Source: DASSBQ01 sp040981125
Lineage (GTDB): Bacteria > Nitrospirota > Nitrospiria > Nitrospirales > Nitrospiraceae
Reading direction: 5' to 3'
DNA length: 64,000 bases
NCBI GenBank assembly: GCA_040981125.1
Contig: JANRMQ010000001.1
Location: 496,001 to 560,000 of the forward strand
A program made the position numbers and the translations under genes. The notes below the pieces were generated by a model. That model did not search any database and was not told where the DNA came from. It saw only the letters and a list, made by a program, of their open reading frames with translations. Positions 1 to 10,609 of this stretch are shown here, in pieces (position 1 is the first letter of the stretch; the number at the start of each line of letters is the position of its first letter).

Positions 1-76
1 TGATCGGAAAGCGGCCGTTTCCGGCAATGAGGCCGATCCGGGATCCGGCGGGGGGGCGCGAACCGTTATCGTCCAT
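1..76 (-). CDS. lpxI: LpxI, UDP-2,3-diacylglucosamine pyrophosphatase (N-terminal fragment)
   Basis: Only the first 25 codons are inside the window; the gene runs off the left edge. After a short leader the residues IGLIAGNGRFPI match the glycine-rich N-terminus typical of LpxI (DUF1009). LpxI hydrolyses UDP-2,3-diacylglucosamine to lipid X in bacteria that lack LpxH, at the inner face of the cytoplasmic membrane. It starts 14 nt after the lpxA stop, so it is probably in the same operon, as is common for lpxA-lpxI neighbours. The ATG at 76 is the first start after lpxA. The call rests on one short motif plus context. Confidence 0.75.
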   Translation of the reverse strand, partial: MDDNGSRPPAGSRIGLIAGNGRFPI

Positions 77-90
77 GCGGACCAGGCCTC

Positions 91-900
91 CTACTCATCC
101 TCATGTTCCTGGTCCTTTCCGACCGAGTGGCAAATGCCTCGCTTCGTCCCCTCCATAAACGCCGTCACCTGCATCACGTCCGGATTATCCTTGAATGATT
201 CCTTGGCCAGCTTGACGGCCTCGGCCACGCGATGACCGGACCGAAAGAGCAGGTCGTACGCGTGTTTGAGCACCGTAATCCGCTCGGCCGAAAAGCCGTG
301 GCGCCGCAGTCCGATGGAATTCAGACCGTACATGCGCGCGCGATAGCCGCCCGCCGCCCGCATGAACGGCGGCAGGTCCTGCCCAAGGGCGCAACAGCCG
401 CCGACCATCGAATAGGGACCGATCCGGACATATTGATGAATCCCGGAGAGGCCGCCGATGATCGCATGATCGCCGATCGTGATGTGTCCCGCCAGACTGG
501 CGGCATTCGCCAGGATCAAATGATTCCCCAGATGACAATCATGCGCCACATGGACGTAGGCCATGAGAAAGTTGTGGTCGCCGATCGTCGTCTTCCCGCC
601 GCCCTGCATCGTGGCCCGATTGACGGTCACATATTCCCGCAGGATATTGTGGTGGCCGATGATCACCTTCGTCGGCTCTCCTTGATACTGCAAATGCTGG
701 GGCGGCCCCCCGACCGAGACAAAGGGATGCAGCTCACAGTCGTTGCCGATTTCCGTCCATCCCTCCACACAGACATGAGACAGCAGCCTCGTGTGCTTGC
801 CTACACGGACATGTTCGCCTATTACTGCATAGGGACCGACCTCGACGTCGTCCGCCAATTCGGCCTTGGGATGTACCACCGCTGTCGGATGAATCTTCAC
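91..900 (-). CDS. lpxA: LpxA, acyl-ACP--UDP-N-acetylglucosamine O-acyltransferase
   Basis: First step of lipid A synthesis: transfers a 3-hydroxyacyl chain from ACP to UDP-GlcNAc in the cytoplasm. The 269-residue protein has the family's usual length. The N-terminal two thirds show the hexapeptide repeats of a left-handed beta-helix. The catalytic His lies in the AYVHVAHDCHLGNH segment, and the GGLSGIHQYVRIG strand and C-terminal helical part (ERITVLKHAYDLLFRSG) are typical. It sits 13 nt downstream of fabZ and upstream of lpxI, the classic lipid A order. It marks the host as having lipopolysaccharide or a related lipid. Confidence 0.96.
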   Translation of the reverse strand: MKIHPTAVVHPKAELADDVEVGPYAVIGEHVRVGKHTRLLSHVCVEGWTEIGNDCELHPFVSVGGPPQHLQYQGEPTKVIIGHHNILREYVTVNRATMQGGGKTTIGDHNFLMAYVHVAHDCHLGNHLILANAASLAGHITIGDHAIIGGLSGIHQYVRIGPYSMVGGCCALGQDLPPFMRAAGGYRARMYGLNSIGLRRHGFSAERITVLKHAYDLLFRSGHRVAEAVKLAKESFKDNPDVMQVTAFMEGTKRGICHSVGKDQEHEDE

Positions 901-913
901 TCAGGACCTCCGA

Positions 914-1369
914 TCATTTACCGTCCGCCGTTTTTTCTTCCGTGACCATCGCCGTCACTTCCGCTTCACAGACAAGGTCGTCGGCCACGAACGCCTGCGC
1001 TTTCATCTTCCAGAACGGCGGCCGCTTCTTGACGACATCGACCTCGAAACGCAGTTGGTTGCCCGGCACGACCGGTTTTCGAAACTTGGCCTGATCGACA
1101 CCGGTGAGATAGACGACCGGACGGGCGACATGCCCGAGCGACTTGAACGCCAGGACCCCGCCCACCTGCGCCATGGCCTCGATGATCAGCACACCCGGCA
1201 TGACGGGACGTCCCGGGAAATGTCCCTGAAAAAACGGCTCATTGATCGTGACATTCTTAATCCCCACGATCCGGCGATCCGGTTCCAGCTCACGGATTTG
1301 ATCCACGAACAGAAACGGATACCGATGGGGCAATAAGGCCTGAATCTGCTCTACATCCATCCCCGACAT
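914..1369 (-). CDS. fabZ: FabZ, 3-hydroxyacyl-ACP dehydratase
   Basis: Dehydrates 3-hydroxyacyl-ACP in fatty-acid elongation and competes with LpxA for the same substrate, which explains their conserved linkage. The 151-residue protein has the hot-dog fold signature: LLPHRYPFLFVDQI near the N-terminus, then GHFPGRPVMPGVLIIEAMAQ with the catalytic His and Glu. Translation could start at the first Met or at Met4 (MDVEQIQALL); the choice changes three residues. It lies between the Skp genes and lpxA. lpxD, usually found at this point, is absent. Confidence 0.95.
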   Translation of the reverse strand: MSGMDVEQIQALLPHRYPFLFVDQIRELEPDRRIVGIKNVTINEPFFQGHFPGRPVMPGVLIIEAMAQVGGVLAFKSLGHVARPVVYLTGVDQAKFRKPVVPGNQLRFEVDVVKKRPPFWKMKAQAFVADDLVCEAEVTAMVTEEKTADGK

Positions 1370-1402
1370 CAGCCCTGCCTCCTGGTTAAACGTATGATCC
1401 GA

Positions 1403-1927
1403 TCACTTGTTCTGCCGGTCCAATTCCTTGATGACCTTGTCCGTCAGATCGACCGACGGGTGGTGATACAGCACGATTTTCACGGTGCCTTCGCTTCCTT
1501 TGTCGATGACGGCCGTGTATCCCTCTTTTTGCGCGACGACCAGCGCCGCGTCGCGAATTTTCTTCGCGTATTCGGCGATCATGCCGCGCTGTTTGTCCTG
1601 CACCTCGCGATTGAACTCTTGGATGCGGCGCTGATAGGCATCGAGCTTCGTCCGAAATTGTTCCTGTTTGTCCTTCCGGGCCTCTTCGGACAGGCCGGCA
1701 TCCTGGCTGGTTTTCTCCAATTCTTTGAGCTCCGCATCGTCGGCCTCGACGATCCGCTGCCGCGTGGTCGAATAGCTCTTCATTTCATCCAGCGCCCGCT
1801 TGCCCGCGACGCTGCGTTCGATCACCGCTTGCTGGTCGATGATCGCCACCTTGAACGCCTCGGCCGCAGCGGCCACTTGAACCAGCGCCGCGGTCATGAC
1901 GGCGGCTGCTACAATAACGCGTCTCAT
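1403..1927 (-). CDS. Skp/OmpH family periplasmic chaperone
   Basis: Holdase for unfolded outer-membrane proteins in the periplasm. The 174-residue product begins with a clear signal peptide (MRRVIVAAAVMTAALVQVAAA), then a FKVAIIDQQAVI strand, a long charged coiled-coil arm (about residues 50-120) and the YTAVIDKGSEG strand typical of OmpH. The ATG at 1927 is chosen because GGGAGG lies about 6 nt upstream; an in-frame ATG at 1948 would overlap the preceding gene and lacks this site. It is the second of two tandem Skp-like genes after bamA. Confidence 0.9.
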   Translation of the reverse strand: MRRVIVAAAVMTAALVQVAAAAEAFKVAIIDQQAVIERSVAGKRALDEMKSYSTTRQRIVEADDAELKELEKTSQDAGLSEEARKDKQEQFRTKLDAYQRRIQEFNREVQDKQRGMIAEYAKKIRDAALVVAQKEGYTAVIDKGSEGTVKIVLYHHPSVDLTDKVIKELDRQNK

Positions 1928-1944
1928 GGGTCCTCCCTTGGGGA

Positions 1945-2487
1945 TCATGGATAATCCTGATTGAATTCTTCGATGACCTGCGTGGACAAATCGATAGAGT
2001 CCTCGAAATAAATGGTCGGGCCGCCACGGCCGCGGTCCATGATCAGATGCAGGCCCAGCCGCTTGGCGACCTTCGAGGAGACCGCTTCGATCTTGTCCCG
2101 AAATCCGTCGAGCACGTCTTTCTGCTTGTCCTGTACCTCGCGATTCAACTCATTGACTTTCTGCTGGTACTCGGCCATGCGGCGCCGGAATTGCTCCTCC
2201 CGCTCGCGCTTCGCGGTCGGGCTCAACACACTGCCTTGCTTCACGAAATCCTCTTCCAACCGGCGCAGCTCTTTTTCCTCCAGTTCAATGAGCGCCTGGC
2301 GGTTCTTCGTAAACGACGTCAGCGTCTCACGCGCCTTTTTCCCGGCATTGGTTTCGTTGAGGATCCGCTGGGGATCCACCACCCCGACCCGGGTTACCGG
2401 CGGTCCGGCCGGATCGCCGGATTTACATCCGCCCGCTGTGACGACCAGTAGGACTATCGCGGCTCCCCACATCAGCAATGCTTTCAT
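1945..2487 (-). CDS. Skp/OmpH-like protein, possible lipoprotein
   Basis: Second OmpH-family member of 180 residues, paralogous to the gene just downstream. The coiled-coil arm and LNREVQDKQ segment are shared. The N-terminus is a hydrophobic signal (MKALLMWGAAIVLLVVTAGGCKSG) ending in Gly-Gly-Cys, so it may be lipid-anchored rather than free in the periplasm; the -3 residue is Ala, a weaker lipobox. The start at 2487 is preceded by GGAGGG; the longer frame from 2544 has no such site. It lies between bamA and skp, and a role in outer-membrane protein delivery is inferred from family and position. Confidence 0.85.
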   Translation of the reverse strand: MKALLMWGAAIVLLVVTAGGCKSGDPAGPPVTRVGVVDPQRILNETNAGKKARETLTSFTKNRQALIELEEKELRRLEEDFVKQGSVLSPTAKREREEQFRRRMAEYQQKVNELNREVQDKQKDVLDGFRDKIEAVSSKVAKRLGLHLIMDRGRGGPTIYFEDSIDLSTQVIEEFNQDYP

Positions 2488-2567
2488 ATCCCTCCACAAG
2501 CGGCCATGCCGGCCGCAGAGCCGCCATGGTTGATCGGTTTCCATTGAAACGCATCGGCCCTATTCGA

Positions 2568-4889
2568 TTAGAACAATGAGCCGATCGTGAACTCGAAGAC
2601 TCCTTTGCGTTCGTTCGGATTGGGATCCAGATTGATGCCATAGGCGGCACGCAGCGGCCCGAACGGAGAAATCCACCGCGCTTCAAGCCCGGCGGTCGCC
2701 CGCAGTTTGAAATCCACCGGCTCATTGTCGTCGAACCCTTTACCATAGTCGAAAAAGATCACGCCGTTCAGCTTCGCTTCCGACGAGATGGTGAAAATAA
2801 AATCATTGTTGAAGATCAACTGCTTCGCGGCGCCGAGCAGCGATCCACTGGGCGTGACCGGCCCCGCGCGGCCGAAAACAAATCCGCGCATCGTATTGAT
2901 GCCGCCGACAAAAAACCGCTCGGTGAGCGGAATCGGTTTGTCGCCGATGCCTTCCGCGACCCCATAGCGCGCGTGGATGGAAAATCGAGTATCGTAAATC
3001 AGCGGCGTATACTTGATCACGTCGATATTAAATTTGTAGAAATGATTGGTGCCTCCCAGCGTCGGCGTTCCGTAGTCGAACCCGACACTCATCCGCCATC
3101 CCGTCCGCGGATCGAGATAATAATCCCGCGTGTCCCGAAACAACGATGTTCGGAACCCGGTCGAAGATTGGTGCCCTAACTGCGACAGAATAATTTCCGG
3201 GGCATCGGCCGTGGGATTTTTATACTCCAGTTGTTCCCCGAAAAGACTGACGCTGGCATTGACATATTCAGACAACCAGCGGCTCCATGCCACGCTTGCG
3301 CCGGATTTGGATTCAAAATAGGAGATGAAGTTCGTCATCGTCCGGTAAACATCCAACTGCAGGGAGTTATAGGAATCGTTGACGTACGGGTTGCGGAACG
3401 TGATCAGGCCCAGCGTACGCTGCTGGCCCAGTTGTCCCCGGACGCGTCCCAGCCAGCCGCGGCCTCCGAGATTGCCTTCGGTGATGTCGGCGATTGCGAC
3501 TAATTTGTCGAGCGTGCTGAACCCGCCGCCGATGCTGAACTGCCCGGTCGGCTTTTCCTTGACCTTGACGTTCAGATCCACCTTGTCCGGCTCAACCTGC
3601 TGCGGCAAGATTTCGACCGTCTCGAAAAAGTTCAAATTGTTCAGGCGCTGGAAGCTTCGTTTCAGCGCGGTCGTATCGATCACGTCCTGCTCATCGACCC
3701 GGAGTTCCCGCCGGATGACGTTGTCGCGGGTCTTGTCGTTGCCGTTGATGTGGATCTCTCGGATCCGCATCATCTCGCCTTCCTTGACGTTGAGAATGAT
3801 CGCGGCCGTCTTGCGCTCATTGTCGGAGTTGACGTTCGGCATGACGTCCGCGAACGCGTAGCCGCGCGCCCCATAGAGATCGGTGATTCTCGTGATTTCG
3901 CTTCGGATCTTCGCCCGTTGGAAGATTTCCCCGGGTCTGATGCCCAGCCCTTCCCGCAACTCGCTCTCCTCGAAGACCGTATTGCCGCGAAAGCCGACCT
4001 CGGAGACCGTGAACGGTTCGCCCTCCACCACCGAGTAGTGGACCATGAACCATTTCTTGTCCTCGCTCAGCTCGATCTCCGGCTGGCTGATCTGGACATT
4101 CATATAACCCTTGTTGAGATAGAGCTCCCGGATACGCTCGATATCATTCACCACTTCTTCGCGTTTGAGGATGCCGGCGTCCGACAGCAAGGACGGCAGC
4201 TTGAATTGAGTGATCAAGCCGTACCAGGGAATCCATTCTCGCGTCGCCGTCACTTTGAACGCTTCCTCTTTCGTGAGCGCCCGCATCCCTTCATAGGTCA
4301 CCGATTTGATGCGCGCCTTCTCGCCCTCCTTGATGAAAAAGGTCAGCCGCTTGCGGTCTTCTTCGACGGTCTGAATGACGGGAATGACCTCGCAGTTGTA
4401 ATAGCCGTCTTCCTGGTACGCGAGACGAATCTTATCGGCGCTTTCCTTGGCCTGCTGTTGATCCAAAAAGGACTGGCTTTTAATAGTGATCTTTTCCTTA
4501 AGTTTGTCGTCACTCAGGCTTTCATTGCCGTCAAAGACGATCTCAGTGATGAAAGGCTTTTCCCGCACCACGAACACCACCGCGACGCCGTCCGCCGTCG
4601 GCTCCGTCTCCACCTGCACATCCTCGAAGAATCCCGTGTCATATAGAACCTTAATCTGCGCCCGGAGCGCCTCCGCCGTATAGGCATCGCCGGATTTCAG
4701 CGTCACGCGGCCCTGGATCGCATCCAATTCGATATGTTTATTTCCTCGGATTTCTACGGCTTTGACGCGGGGCCCGGAAACCTGCGCAACGACGCTCAGC
4801 GGAGCCAGCGTTGCGGACACGACGGCTAGTCCAAGCGCCAGGGCCCGAACCCAGTGCCCGCCTTCCCCATCGATCACTCTAGCCCGCAT
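2568..4889 (-). CDS. bamA: BamA, outer-membrane protein assembly factor
   Basis: Central subunit of the BAM complex that inserts beta-barrel proteins into the outer membrane. The 773-residue protein has a signal peptide (about residues 15-36), five POTRA repeats to about residue 430, and a C-terminal 16-stranded barrel. The conserved loop-6 motif appears as MRGF (in GGINTMRGFVFGRAGP), and the last residue is Phe, the usual C-terminal beta-signal (FEFTIGSLF). It heads the block bamA-skp-skp-fabZ-lpxA-lpxI. The start lacks a strong ribosome-binding site, so a few N-terminal residues are uncertain. Confidence 0.96.
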   Translation of the reverse strand: MRARVIDGEGGHWVRALALGLAVVSATLAPLSVVAQVSGPRVKAVEIRGNKHIELDAIQGRVTLKSGDAYTAEALRAQIKVLYDTGFFEDVQVETEPTADGVAVVFVVREKPFITEIVFDGNESLSDDKLKEKITIKSQSFLDQQQAKESADKIRLAYQEDGYYNCEVIPVIQTVEEDRKRLTFFIKEGEKARIKSVTYEGMRALTKEEAFKVTATREWIPWYGLITQFKLPSLLSDAGILKREEVVNDIERIRELYLNKGYMNVQISQPEIELSEDKKWFMVHYSVVEGEPFTVSEVGFRGNTVFEESELREGLGIRPGEIFQRAKIRSEITRITDLYGARGYAFADVMPNVNSDNERKTAAIILNVKEGEMMRIREIHINGNDKTRDNVIRRELRVDEQDVIDTTALKRSFQRLNNLNFFETVEILPQQVEPDKVDLNVKVKEKPTGQFSIGGGFSTLDKLVAIADITEGNLGGRGWLGRVRGQLGQQRTLGLITFRNPYVNDSYNSLQLDVYRTMTNFISYFESKSGASVAWSRWLSEYVNASVSLFGEQLEYKNPTADAPEIILSQLGHQSSTGFRTSLFRDTRDYYLDPRTGWRMSVGFDYGTPTLGGTNHFYKFNIDVIKYTPLIYDTRFSIHARYGVAEGIGDKPIPLTERFFVGGINTMRGFVFGRAGPVTPSGSLLGAAKQLIFNNDFIFTISSEAKLNGVIFFDYGKGFDDNEPVDFKLRATAGLEARWISPFGPLRAAYGINLDPNPNERKGVFEFTIGSLF

Positions 4890-5452
4890 TAGTCATGAAT
4901 GTGTTGCTACCCTCATCGCGGACTTGAGCGGTCAACTCAGTACGAGCCCGATTACTACAGTCTCTGCTCCGGCGGGAGTCAATGGGCGCCTCCACGCGCA
5001 AGACACGGCCGCGCCGCCGGTTTGATGTCGTTCTCCAAAGTTACGACGGCATCCAGGCCGGAATTGCGGCTTGCCCATAGAAGACGCAATATCAAGCGGC
5101 ACGGCTTCAGGAACGCCGGCCAGCCGATTTCCCGGAGATATTGATCCCCAAAGAGTCCGGCAAACGATCTTCACGCGCCGCCGACGTGGTTTTCAATGAC
5201 CCGCTCAATCGGAACAGTGAAGAACAGCGCGTCTTCGGTCGCACGACGTGTCTGGCGGAACAGGGCAGGTCACCGAACTTTCGGGACTGAGATCACCGAA
5301 GTGCCATGTCGAACGCAACACCATCAAGAGATTTACTGACGGCCAGCAGGAATTCTGAAACTCTCGGATTATATTGAGCACATGAATCAATGTAAAGAAT
5401 TTTTCAGGCGCACCGGAGTTCTCACCGGTCGCGGCGAAAGCACCGGTGAATC
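4890..5452. other. Intergenic region between bamA and galU
   Basis: 563 bases with divergent genes on both sides. No reading frame here has a plausible ribosome-binding site, codon use or recognisable motif. The right end holds three copies of CACCGG (5411, 5423, 5441), the last inside the palindrome CACCGGTG at 5441-5448, directly upstream of the galU -35 box; these could be an activator site. No tRNA or terminator is apparent. Confidence 0.5.
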
Positions 5453-5481
5453 TTGACTTCATATATCCCATCACATAGTAT
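5453..5481 (+). promoter_or_regulatory. Sigma-70-type promoter of galU
   Basis: TTGACT at 5453-5458 and TAGTAT at 5476-5481 are separated by exactly 17 bp. The expected transcription start lies about 7 nt after the -10 box, that is on or next to the galU ATG at 5489. The message would then be leaderless. Confidence 0.75.
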
Positions 5482-5488
5482 CGCCGGT

Positions 5489-6436
5489 ATGACTCGACTC
5501 GACGTGCGCAAGGCCATCATTCCGGCGGCCGGACTCGGCACTCGGTTCTTGCCCGCCACCAAAGCGTCTCCCAAGGAGATGCTGCCGCTGGTTGACAAAC
5601 CGCTGATCCAATATGTGGTCGAAGAAGCGGTCGCGTCCGGCATCGAAGACATCATCGTCATCACAGGCCGCGGCAAACGGGCGATCGAGGACCATTTCGA
5701 TCGTTCGCTCGAGCTCGAGGAGAATCTCAAAGGCAGCGGGAAAGCGCAGGTCCTGAATCAAATCCGGCATATTTCCAACCTCGCCAACTTCTGCTATGTG
5801 CGGCAATCGGAAGCGCTGGGGCTGGGCCATGCCGTTCTCTGCGCGCAGCATCTCATCGGCAATGAACCGTTCGCGGTCATTCTGGGCGATGAAATCATCG
5901 ACGCCCCGGTGCCGGGACTTGCCCAACTCGTTCACATTTACAAGAAGCGCCGTGGCGCGGTCCTCGGCATCCAGGAAGTCCCGCATCAGGAAGTGAGCCG
6001 ATACGGCATTATCTCCGGGCGGCGCATGGGGGGAGGTCTCCACCGCGTGAACGACCTTGTCGAGAAACCGGCGCCGGCCGATGCCCCATCCAACTTGGCC
6101 GTGATCGGTCGCTATGTGCTGCCGCCTGAGATTTTTCCCATTCTGCGAAAAACGCAGCCCGGCAAGAACGGTGAAATACAGTTGACCGACGCGTTGCGCC
6201 AACTGGTCAAACATGCTCCGATGTTCGCCCACGAAATTCAGGGCCAGCGACATGATGCCGGTGACAAACTGGGATTCCTCATCGCGACGGTGGAATTCGC
6301 CTTGAAGAATCCGTCCCTCGGCCCTTCGTTCGGAGATTTTCTTCAACAACGCCTGCGTCCCGGTTCGGCGTCGGCGCGGCGCAATCCGAACGGCCGCCCG
6401 TCTCCCCTTCGAGAACGTGCCGCGAGCAAAGCATGA
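5489..6436 (+). CDS. galU: GalU, UTP--glucose-1-phosphate uridylyltransferase
   Basis: Makes UDP-glucose from UTP and glucose-1-phosphate for polysaccharide and glycogen-type synthesis in the cytoplasm. The nucleotide-binding signature GLGTRFLPATKASPKEMLP is at the N-terminus, followed by DKPLIQYVVEEA and the GDEIID metal/nucleotide region. At 315 residues it is slightly longer than usual because of a basic, low-complexity tail after residue 290. The ATG at 5489 is chosen because an upstream in-frame TTG overlaps the -35 element of the promoter. There is no Shine-Dalgarno sequence, consistent with a leaderless transcript. Confidence 0.95.
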   Translation: MTRLDVRKAIIPAAGLGTRFLPATKASPKEMLPLVDKPLIQYVVEEAVASGIEDIIVITGRGKRAIEDHFDRSLELEENLKGSGKAQVLNQIRHISNLANFCYVRQSEALGLGHAVLCAQHLIGNEPFAVILGDEIIDAPVPGLAQLVHIYKKRRGAVLGIQEVPHQEVSRYGIISGRRMGGGLHRVNDLVEKPAPADAPSNLAVIGRYVLPPEIFPILRKTQPGKNGEIQLTDALRQLVKHAPMFAHEIQGQRHDAGDKLGFLIATVEFALKNPSLGPSFGDFLQQRLRPGSASARRNPNGRPSPLRERAASKA

Positions 6437-6459
6437 TGCGCCCGCATCCGGGCAAAAGG

Positions 6460-6485
6460 ACCCACCGCTTTTGACCCCGGTGGGT
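6460..6485 (+). terminator. Hairpin between galU and lon
   Basis: ACCCACCG at 6460-6467 pairs perfectly with CGGTGGGT at 6478-6485 around a 10-nt loop. No T-tract follows, so it may act as an mRNA-stabilising or attenuating hairpin rather than a full terminator. Confidence 0.35.
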
Positions 6486-6519
6486 AAGCCGCTCCACCTT
6501 CACGATCAATAGGAAGCTC

Positions 6520-9024
<2,505 letters not shown>

Positions 9025-9025
9025 C

Positions 9026-10090
9026 ATGCCGGGAGACGGGGTGTCCCGACGGAGGCAGCGGCAGGGAGAATTTGCCCTGATCGAGTCTCTTCGGGCTCGA
9101 TTCGCCTCCAAGGACGCCGGGCTGATCAGAGGTATCGGCGACGACGCGGCGATCGTCAAAACCTCGAGCCGAGACCGGCTGCTGCTGACCACCGATTTGC
9201 TTGCCGAGGGAATTCATTTCGACTTGGCGACCACCCCGCTTGAAGACGTGGGGTATCGATCGGCAATCGCCAACTTAAGTGATATCGCCTCCATGGGCGG
9301 CCGGCCGCGCTATCTGCTCGTCGCCATCGCCGTTCCTCCGCATATAACTTTTGCCGCGATCCACCGGCTCTACCGTGGTCTGATGCAAGCCTGCCGCCGC
9401 TTCAACGTGCACGTGATCGGCGGCGACACTTCGGCATCGTGTCGTGATCTCTTTATCAGTATGACTCTCACCGGCGCCGTTGAAGCAGGACATGCGCTTC
9501 AGCGGGACGGCGCGCGTCCGGGCGATTTCTTGTACGTGACCGGCACAGTGGGCGATTCCCGCGCCGGTCTGATGCTCCTGAGAGACAAGGCATCCCGCGT
9601 CAAGAAGGCCAAGCCGGCCCGGTCCGCCGGCGATCGGTTTTTGCTTCGCCGCCATCACAGGCCGTCGGCGCGCATCGACGAAGGACGATGGTTGGCGACG
9701 AAACGGCTCGCGACGGCCGCCATCGACTTATCCGACGGTCTGGCGGGAGATTTACGGCACCTGTGCGACGAAAGCCGGGTCGGAGCGGAGGTAGAGCGCG
9801 CGGCGCTGCCGATTTCCCGCCCCTGTTCGAAGTTCGCCCACGTGCGGGGATTGGACCCTGCCGATCTTGCCGTGGCCGGAGGTGAAGATTATGAATTGCT
9901 GTTTACAGTGAGTACACGGAACCGGCTGAGAGTGGAGCGGGAAGCGGCACGATTGGGATACCGCTGCACCTGCATCGGACGGATGACGCCGGCATCGTTC
10001 GGTCTCCGCATGAGAACGGCAACCGGATCGATCGAACCGCTGATCTCCTCCGGCTACGAACATTTCCGCCCCATGTCTTCAACGTCGTGA
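9026..10090 (+). CDS. thiL: ThiL, thiamine-monophosphate kinase
   Basis: Phosphorylates thiamine monophosphate to thiamine diphosphate, the last step of the pathway, in the cytoplasm. GEFALIESLRARF, GIGDDAAIV, TTDLLAEGIHFD and SMGGRPRYLLVAIAVP are ThiL/PurM-type motifs, with GGDTSAS and AIDLSDGLAGDLRHL further on. The ATG at 9026 has no ribosome-binding site. The in-frame GTG at 9041 is preceded by GGGAG with 5 nt spacing and may be the real start. A longer frame running back into lon is a shadow. It complements thiS, thiG and thiE at 20.5-22.3 kb. Confidence 0.92.
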   Translation: MPGDGVSRRRQRQGEFALIESLRARFASKDAGLIRGIGDDAAIVKTSSRDRLLLTTDLLAEGIHFDLATTPLEDVGYRSAIANLSDIASMGGRPRYLLVAIAVPPHITFAAIHRLYRGLMQACRRFNVHVIGGDTSASCRDLFISMTLTGAVEAGHALQRDGARPGDFLYVTGTVGDSRAGLMLLRDKASRVKKAKPARSAGDRFLLRRHHRPSARIDEGRWLATKRLATAAIDLSDGLAGDLRHLCDESRVGAEVERAALPISRPCSKFAHVRGLDPADLAVAGGEDYELLFTVSTRNRLRVEREAARLGYRCTCIGRMTPASFGLRMRTATGSIEPLISSGYEHFRPMSSTS

Positions 10091-10096
10091 GGCCTT

Positions 10097-10585
10097 GTGA
10101 CGTCCTTGTCCGATGTGCGGTCTCTGTTTCGCCAGATTCTGCACCTGCAGGAATCGCCGCATCGGACCGCCTTGGCCTTCGCGGTCGGCATCTTCATCGC
10201 TTTCTCCCCTGCGTATGGTCTCCACACCGTCATGGTCGCCTTCTGCACCTGGGCTTTCGGTCTGAATTTCATCGCGCTCTTTGCCGGCGCCTTCGTCAAC
10301 AATCCCTGGACGCTTGTGCCTATCCTCGGCGCGACTTTCTGGACCGGCGCGCTGATCGTCGGCGACACCGACCTACCGACCTTTAACTGGGAGGATCTGA
10401 GTTTCGCCGGGATTTATCATCAGGTGATGCCGTACGCCGTGCCGTTTTTTATCGGAGGCACGGTTCTTAGTATCCTCGGCGCCCTCACCGCCTATCCGCT
10501 GGCTTATTACTTGATCATGAAATATCGACGGCCTCAGGCCTCCGACTCGACCGCCCCGTTGCCGCCCTCGGACCATGTGGGCTAA
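10097..10585 (+). CDS. DUF2062 integral membrane protein
   Basis: A 162-residue protein with the DUF2062 signature: SPHRTALAFAVGIFIAFSP followed by GLHT and NNPWT. Three or four hydrophobic segments (about 30-50, 55-75, 85-100, 115-145) suggest an inner-membrane protein. The function of the family is not known. The GTG start is preceded by GAGG. It begins 6 nt after thiL, so the two are probably co-transcribed, with no evident functional link. Confidence 0.85.
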   Translation: MTSLSDVRSLFRQILHLQESPHRTALAFAVGIFIAFSPAYGLHTVMVAFCTWAFGLNFIALFAGAFVNNPWTLVPILGATFWTGALIVGDTDLPTFNWEDLSFAGIYHQVMPYAVPFFIGGTVLSILGALTAYPLAYYLIMKYRRPQASDSTAPLPPSDHVG

Positions 10586-10609
10586 GATGCATTCTTGCTT
10601 GCTCTCACC

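Noticed and set aside
3750..4646. 298-aa plus-strand frame opposite bamA
   Set aside because: Antisense shadow of a well-supported gene; no ribosome-binding site or family motifs.
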